Positions 32,832 through 35,943 of a DNA stretch of 35,943 nucleotides are shown in pieces. The position numbers and the translations under genes are program-made. Numbering within the stretch: the first letter of the stretch is position 1; each line of letters opens with the position of its first letter. The notes beneath the pieces were generated by a model, which saw nothing but the letters and a program-made list of their open reading frames with translations, ran no database searches and was not told where the DNA came from. Origin of the DNA: an uncultured Clostridium sp. (GTDB lineage: Bacteria > Bacillota > Clostridia > Lachnospirales > Lachnospiraceae); the NCBI GenBank assembly GCA_900539185.1, contig UQBG01000021.1, positions 1 to 35,943 on the forward strand, read 5' to 3'.

Positions 32832-34232
32832 TTATTCCTTTGTCTCCGTGATACCGCGAACCGCAGTAATCAGTGCAGCGATCTTCGTCTCATCTTTTTT
32901 CCCGTCCGTTTCCACTCCACTGCTCACATCGATTCCATACGGATGCAGCTTCTGAATCAGATCTGCTACATTCTCCGCCGTGATGCCACCTGCCAGAATG
33001 TATGGACGATAGCCCTCCGGGATCAGGTCTATATCAAAAGCCTCTCCCGTTCCACCATATTGCTCCGGATGATAGGCATCCAAAAGGAGCAGATCTGCCT
33101 CACTCATTTCTACCGTCTGCAGCTGTTGCCTGCTCCTCACCCGGACGGCACGAATAACCGGATTTTTTGTCCTCTGCTTCAGCTCTCGTATATACTCCTC
33201 GTCCTCATCTCCATGAAGCTGAATCACATCAATAACACCGGACTCACACAGCTCTACGATATGCTCGATCGTATCGTTCACAAATACTCCGACTGATCGG
33301 ATACTACTGTCCATCTGACTTCGGAGTTCCTTCGCCTGTGCATCTGTTACCTTCCGTCTGGTATCTGCAAAGACAAACCCGGCATAATCCGGCTTCCAAC
33401 GATTGACCACCCGAACATCCTCTGCTCTGGTCAGCCCACAGACCTTAATCCGGGAACCTCGAAGCTCATTTAACATCTGTGTCTTATCCTTTGCCCGCAT
33501 GAGCGTTTCTCCGATCAAGACACCATTTACATCTGCCTCTCGCAGTCTCTGGATATCTGCACCATTCCGGATCCCACTCTCTGCTACAAAGAGGATATCG
33601 GACGGCACCTGTTTTCTTAACCGTTCGCTGTTGCCGATATCTACCGTAAAATCCTTTAGATTCCGATTATTTACTCCGATCAACCGGGCACCCGCCCGGA
33701 TTGCCGTCTGAATCTCTTCTTCATTATGTGCCTCTATCAGGGCGGTCAGCCCCAGTTCATCACAGATCTGAATATAACGCTGTATCGTTTCTCCTTCCAG
33801 TACGGCACAGATTAAGAGTACCGCATCTGCACCGATCACCTTTGCCTGATAGATCTGATAGGCATCGATCACAAAGTCCTTGCGGATCACCGGGATCCCA
33901 ACGACTTCCTTTATCTGTGTCAGATACTCATTACTGCCCTGAAAGAAGTCCGGCTCTGTCAGAACGGAGATACAGGCGGCACCACTTTTTTCATAGTCCT
34001 GTGCGATCTGGAGGTATGGGAATTCCTTTGCAATCAGCCCTTTTGATGGGGAAGCTTTCTTCACCTCACAGATGAAGCCGATATCCGATCCTGCCAGTGC
34101 CTGTTCAAAGGCAAACGGTGGAAGCTTGCTCACTGTCCGCTCTGCCCGCTCGATCATAACCGCTTCACTGATCGCCGCCTTTTCTCTTTGCACCCGTATT
34201 CTGGTTTTCTCTACTATCTCATCTAATATCAT
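32832..34232 (-). CDS. trpCF: Fused indole-3-glycerol-phosphate synthase / phosphoribosylanthranilate isomerase
   Basis: A 466-residue two-barrel fusion catalysing consecutive tryptophan steps. Residues 1 to about 258 are TrpC (EVKKASPSKG at 56-65, VIRKDFVIDAYQIYQA, VAESGIRNGADI). Residues about 261-460 are TrpF (KVCGLTRAED with Cys265, AGFVFAD, DVIQLHGDED, ILAGGITAENV). Both active sites look intact. The TrpC-TrpF fusion is known from enterobacteria and some Firmicutes, whereas Bacillus has separate genes. GAAGGAT precedes the ATG. Confidence 0.95.
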   Translation of the reverse strand: MILDEIVEKTRIRVQREKAAISEAVMIERAERTVSKLPPFAFEQALAGSDIGFICEVKKASPSKGLIAKEFPYLQIAQDYEKSGAACISVLTEPDFFQGSNEYLTQIKEVVGIPVIRKDFVIDAYQIYQAKVIGADAVLLICAVLEGETIQRYIQICDELGLTALIEAHNEEEIQTAIRAGARLIGVNNRNLKDFTVDIGNSERLRKQVPSDILFVAESGIRNGADIQRLREADVNGVLIGETLMRAKDKTQMLNELRGSRIKVCGLTRAEDVRVVNRWKPDYAGFVFADTRRKVTDAQAKELRSQMDSSIRSVGVFVNDTIEHIVELCESGVIDVIQLHGDEDEEYIRELKQRTKNPVIRAVRVRSRQQLQTVEMSEADLLLLDAYHPEQYGGTGEAFDIDLIPEGYRPYILAGGITAENVADLIQKLHPYGIDVSSGVETDGKKDETKIAALITAVRGITETKE

Positions 34233-34278
34233 ATTATCTATCCTTCATCCCATGTTTCCATACTTCCATGCTGATATC

Positions 34279-35286
34279 TTAGACCCGGTTCGTTGCCTCA
34301 ATGAAACGATTCAACTGCTCCATTGCCTTTCCGCCGATGATGATTTCTCTTGCTTTTGCAACTGCCTCTTCCATCGATACATCTTCCAGCATATAGATGC
34401 AGGCCGCTGAGTTTAAGATCACCGCATCTGCCTTTGGTCCCGGCTCTCCCCGAAAGATTGATCGCATAATCTCTGCATTTTCTGCCGGATCTCCTCCGAC
34501 CAGATCATCCTTTTTGCATTTTGTAAATCCATAATCCTCCGGATTCAGTACAAAGCTCTTTAGCTCGCCATCCCGGATTGAGCAGCAGGTCGTATTCGCA
34601 CTTAATGATATCTCATCCAGCTTATCCTGCCCATATACTACCATACCTCTCTTCACACCCAGATTTACCAGCACCTTTGCCAGTGGCTCCACCAAGGCTT
34701 CATCATATACGCCCAGAAGCTGATAGCTGGCACCTGCCGGATTCCCCAGAGGTCCAAGAATATTGAATATTGTCCGGATTCCCAGTTCCTTTCGGACCGG
34801 TGCTACGAACCGCATCGCATTGTGATAGGTCTGTGCAAACATGAAACAAAGACCGATGTCTTTCAGAACCTGCGCACTCTCTGCCGGTGATATTGTAATC
34901 TTAACTCCCAGTGCCTCCAGTACATCAGCTGCACCACACTTGCTGGATACACTACGGTTTCCGTGCTTTGCGACCGGTATGCCATAAGCAGATACCACGA
35001 TAGATGACGCTGTAGAAATATTAAATGAATTCGCCTCATCTCCACCGGTCCCCACGATCTCCAGTACATCCATATCGTGTAACAACCGAACGCAATGCTC
35101 TCTCATGCCTTCCGCACTGGCAGTAATTTCCTCTATGGTTTCACCTTTCATACGAAGTGCTGTAAGATAAGCACCCATATGGATCTGACTGGCTTCTCCA
35201 CTCATGATCTCATTCATTACACCCTTTGCCATGCCATAAGACAAATCCTCATTTTCTACCAGCTTCTTGATTGCTTCCTTAATCAT
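34279..35286 (-). CDS. trpD: Anthranilate phosphoribosyltransferase
   Basis: A 335-residue enzyme transferring phosphoribose to anthranilate. EIVGTGGDEANSFNIST binds PRPP, and KHGNRSVSSKCGAADVLEALG, FMFAQTYHNAM and RTIFNILGPLGNPA are typical. I chose ATG 35286, seven bases from AGGAGG; the ATG at 35292 sits almost on that site. It is the first gene after the T-box, with no trpE or trpG between, and lies 46 bp before trpCF. Confidence 0.96.
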   Translation of the reverse strand: MIKEAIKKLVENEDLSYGMAKGVMNEIMSGEASQIHMGAYLTALRMKGETIEEITASAEGMREHCVRLLHDMDVLEIVGTGGDEANSFNISTASSIVVSAYGIPVAKHGNRSVSSKCGAADVLEALGVKITISPAESAQVLKDIGLCFMFAQTYHNAMRFVAPVRKELGIRTIFNILGPLGNPAGASYQLLGVYDEALVEPLAKVLVNLGVKRGMVVYGQDKLDEISLSANTTCCSIRDGELKSFVLNPEDYGFTKCKKDDLVGGDPAENAEIMRSIFRGEPGPKADAVILNSAACIYMLEDVSMEEAVAKAREIIIGGKAMEQLNRFIEATNRV

Positions 35287-35373
35287 ATCCATTCCTCCTA
35301 TAATGTGTATTACTACTTGTTCAGAATGATGGAACAGAACGATTCAGGCATCTTGCTGAAAGGCTCCATGCAT

Positions 35374-35655
35374 TAAAAAAAGCTTCTGTCCCTTAACAGG
35401 GACAAAAGCTTAAAGTCAACTTCTGCGGTACCACCCAAATTGATATATCATACCCACTCTGAACATACTTCCATATGTCTCCTTCTGATAACGGCAGGAA
35501 CCCCGTCAACGCCTACTCTCATATCGGAACTACGTTCTGTCTATGATTTCAAGTTGCCCTCGCAAGTCCATTCACCAGGTTATCCACTGCCGTAATCTCA
35601 CCACCTACGACTCTCTGGGTGCTTCACACCTGTCTACTCCTCTTGCTCATCGGTT
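35374..35655 (-). promoter_or_regulatory. T-box leader for tRNA-Trp controlling the trp genes
   Basis: On the minus strand: Stem I start CCGATGAGCAAGAGGAGTAG, conserved AGAGAG and GGTGGTGAGA, specifier-loop segment GTGAATGGACTTGCGAG, and the T-box GGGTGGTACCGCAG (35436-35423). The specifier codon reads TGG (35570-35568), tryptophan. A terminator follows (35411-35380 stem, AAGCTTTTGTCCCT with AGGGACAGAAGCTT, then a T-run to 35374). Uncharged tRNA-Trp would stabilise the antiterminator and switch on trpD-trpCF-trpB-trpA. Confidence 0.93.
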
Positions 35656-35672
35656 TGTTCTTTATGCCTGTC

Positions 35673-35701
35673 AGTATACGACGGTATGCGGAGGATGTCA
35701 A
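35673..35701 (-). promoter_or_regulatory. Sigma-A promoter of the trp operon
   Basis: Minus-strand TTGACA (35701-35696) and TATACT (35678-35673) are 17 bp apart, immediately before the T-box leader. Confidence 0.85.
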
Positions 35702-35731
35702 TGATTTTTATATCTTCCGGGCATGCTCCCG

Positions 35732-35798
35732 CTCTGCTGCTCAGCGTAGGGTTCCTAAATTCGTGCTTTGCACTCATTAAGGAACCACGTTCGCAGAG
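35732..35798. repeat. Complex inverted-repeat element upstream of the trp promoter
   Basis: Nested arms: CTCTGC (35732-35737) with GCAGAG (35793-35798), GGTTCCT (35750-35756) with AGGAACC (35780-35786), and GTGC with GCAC around TTT (35763-35773). The rest of 35702-35878 shows no gene. It could be a dispersed intergenic repeat or a structured RNA. Confidence 0.6.
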
Positions 35799-35878
35799 GT
35801 CCCGTCATAGAATCCATCCCTTCCCTTCGATCGCTGTTTACAGAAAAAAACATTATGGCACTCTCTTTGCACATTTGT

Positions 35879-35943
35879 TTATAACCGCTTTCTGACCTGT
35901 TCAATATCCTCCGGTTCACACTCTGCAATGGCAAGGATATCCT
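35879..35943 (-). CDS. 3' end of an unidentified gene
   Basis: The minus strand is open from the window edge to a TAA at 35879, ending in DILAIAECEPEDIEQVRKRL. Only 20 residues are visible, too few to identify. The acidic-then-basic helical end looks like a real C-terminus. Confidence 0.5.
   Translation of the reverse strand, partial: DILAIAECEPEDIEQVRKRL

Overview
The window looks like chromosomal DNA of a Clostridia member of the Firmicutes, most probably Lachnospiraceae; I cannot name the species. The reasons are strong AGGAGG ribosome binding sites, a tRNA-Trp T-box in front of trp genes, an FMN riboswitch in front of ribD-ribE-ribBA-ribH, a chromosomal ptsH-ptsI pair, a YesL-type membrane protein, and a VanG-type ligase paired with a membrane-anchored VanT-type racemase. 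Genes are densely packed on both strands. I see no phage, insertion sequence, CRISPR array, tRNA or rRNA.

Layout. 83-739 (-): HAD phosphatase. 844-10142 (-): a tight five-gene operon. In transcription order it holds an FHA reader protein, a PP2C phosphatase, a membrane Ser/Thr kinase with a TPR tail, a single-pass membrane protein with ten T-T-V-L-type motifs, and a roughly 1,376-residue cell-surface protein of Ig-like modules. 10421-12962 (+): ECF sigma factor plus membrane-anchored beta-propeller protein, divergent from that operon. 13060-15910 (-): lysA-like decarboxylase, cyclophilin and mltG. 16054-16803 (-): YesL-type protein. 16912-20066 (-): VanG-type D-Ala-D-Ser ligase and VanT-type racemase, without vanXY or vanRS. 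20237-25610 (-): ptsH, ptsI, a Cof-type HAD phosphatase, and a TetM/EF-G-like GTPase fused to a Rae1/YacP-type NYN nuclease. 25901-30284 (+): FMN-riboswitch riboflavin operon, opened by an unexpected small alpha/beta hydrolase. 30390-30764 (-): small membrane protein with its own consensus promoter. 30830-35701 (-): Trp T-box followed by trpD, trpCF, trpB and trpA, with no trpE or trpG in the window. A 3' gene fragment ends at 35879.

How the genes work together. The 844-10142 operon carries a writer (kinase), eraser (phosphatase), reader (FHA), a probable multi-site phospho-acceptor (the TTVL-repeat protein) and a possible surface output (the Ig protein), and I regard it as the best candidate for an undescribed signalling system. 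The second highlight is the GTPase-nuclease fusion at 20237-22852: the TetM-like part would place a Rae1-like endoribonuclease at the ribosomal A site. The ptsHI leader contains an intrinsic terminator overlapped by a possible antiterminator target, and the HPr has Lys rather than Ser at position 46, so PTS control here probably departs from the Bacillus model. All functional statements come from reading motifs; no search was run.
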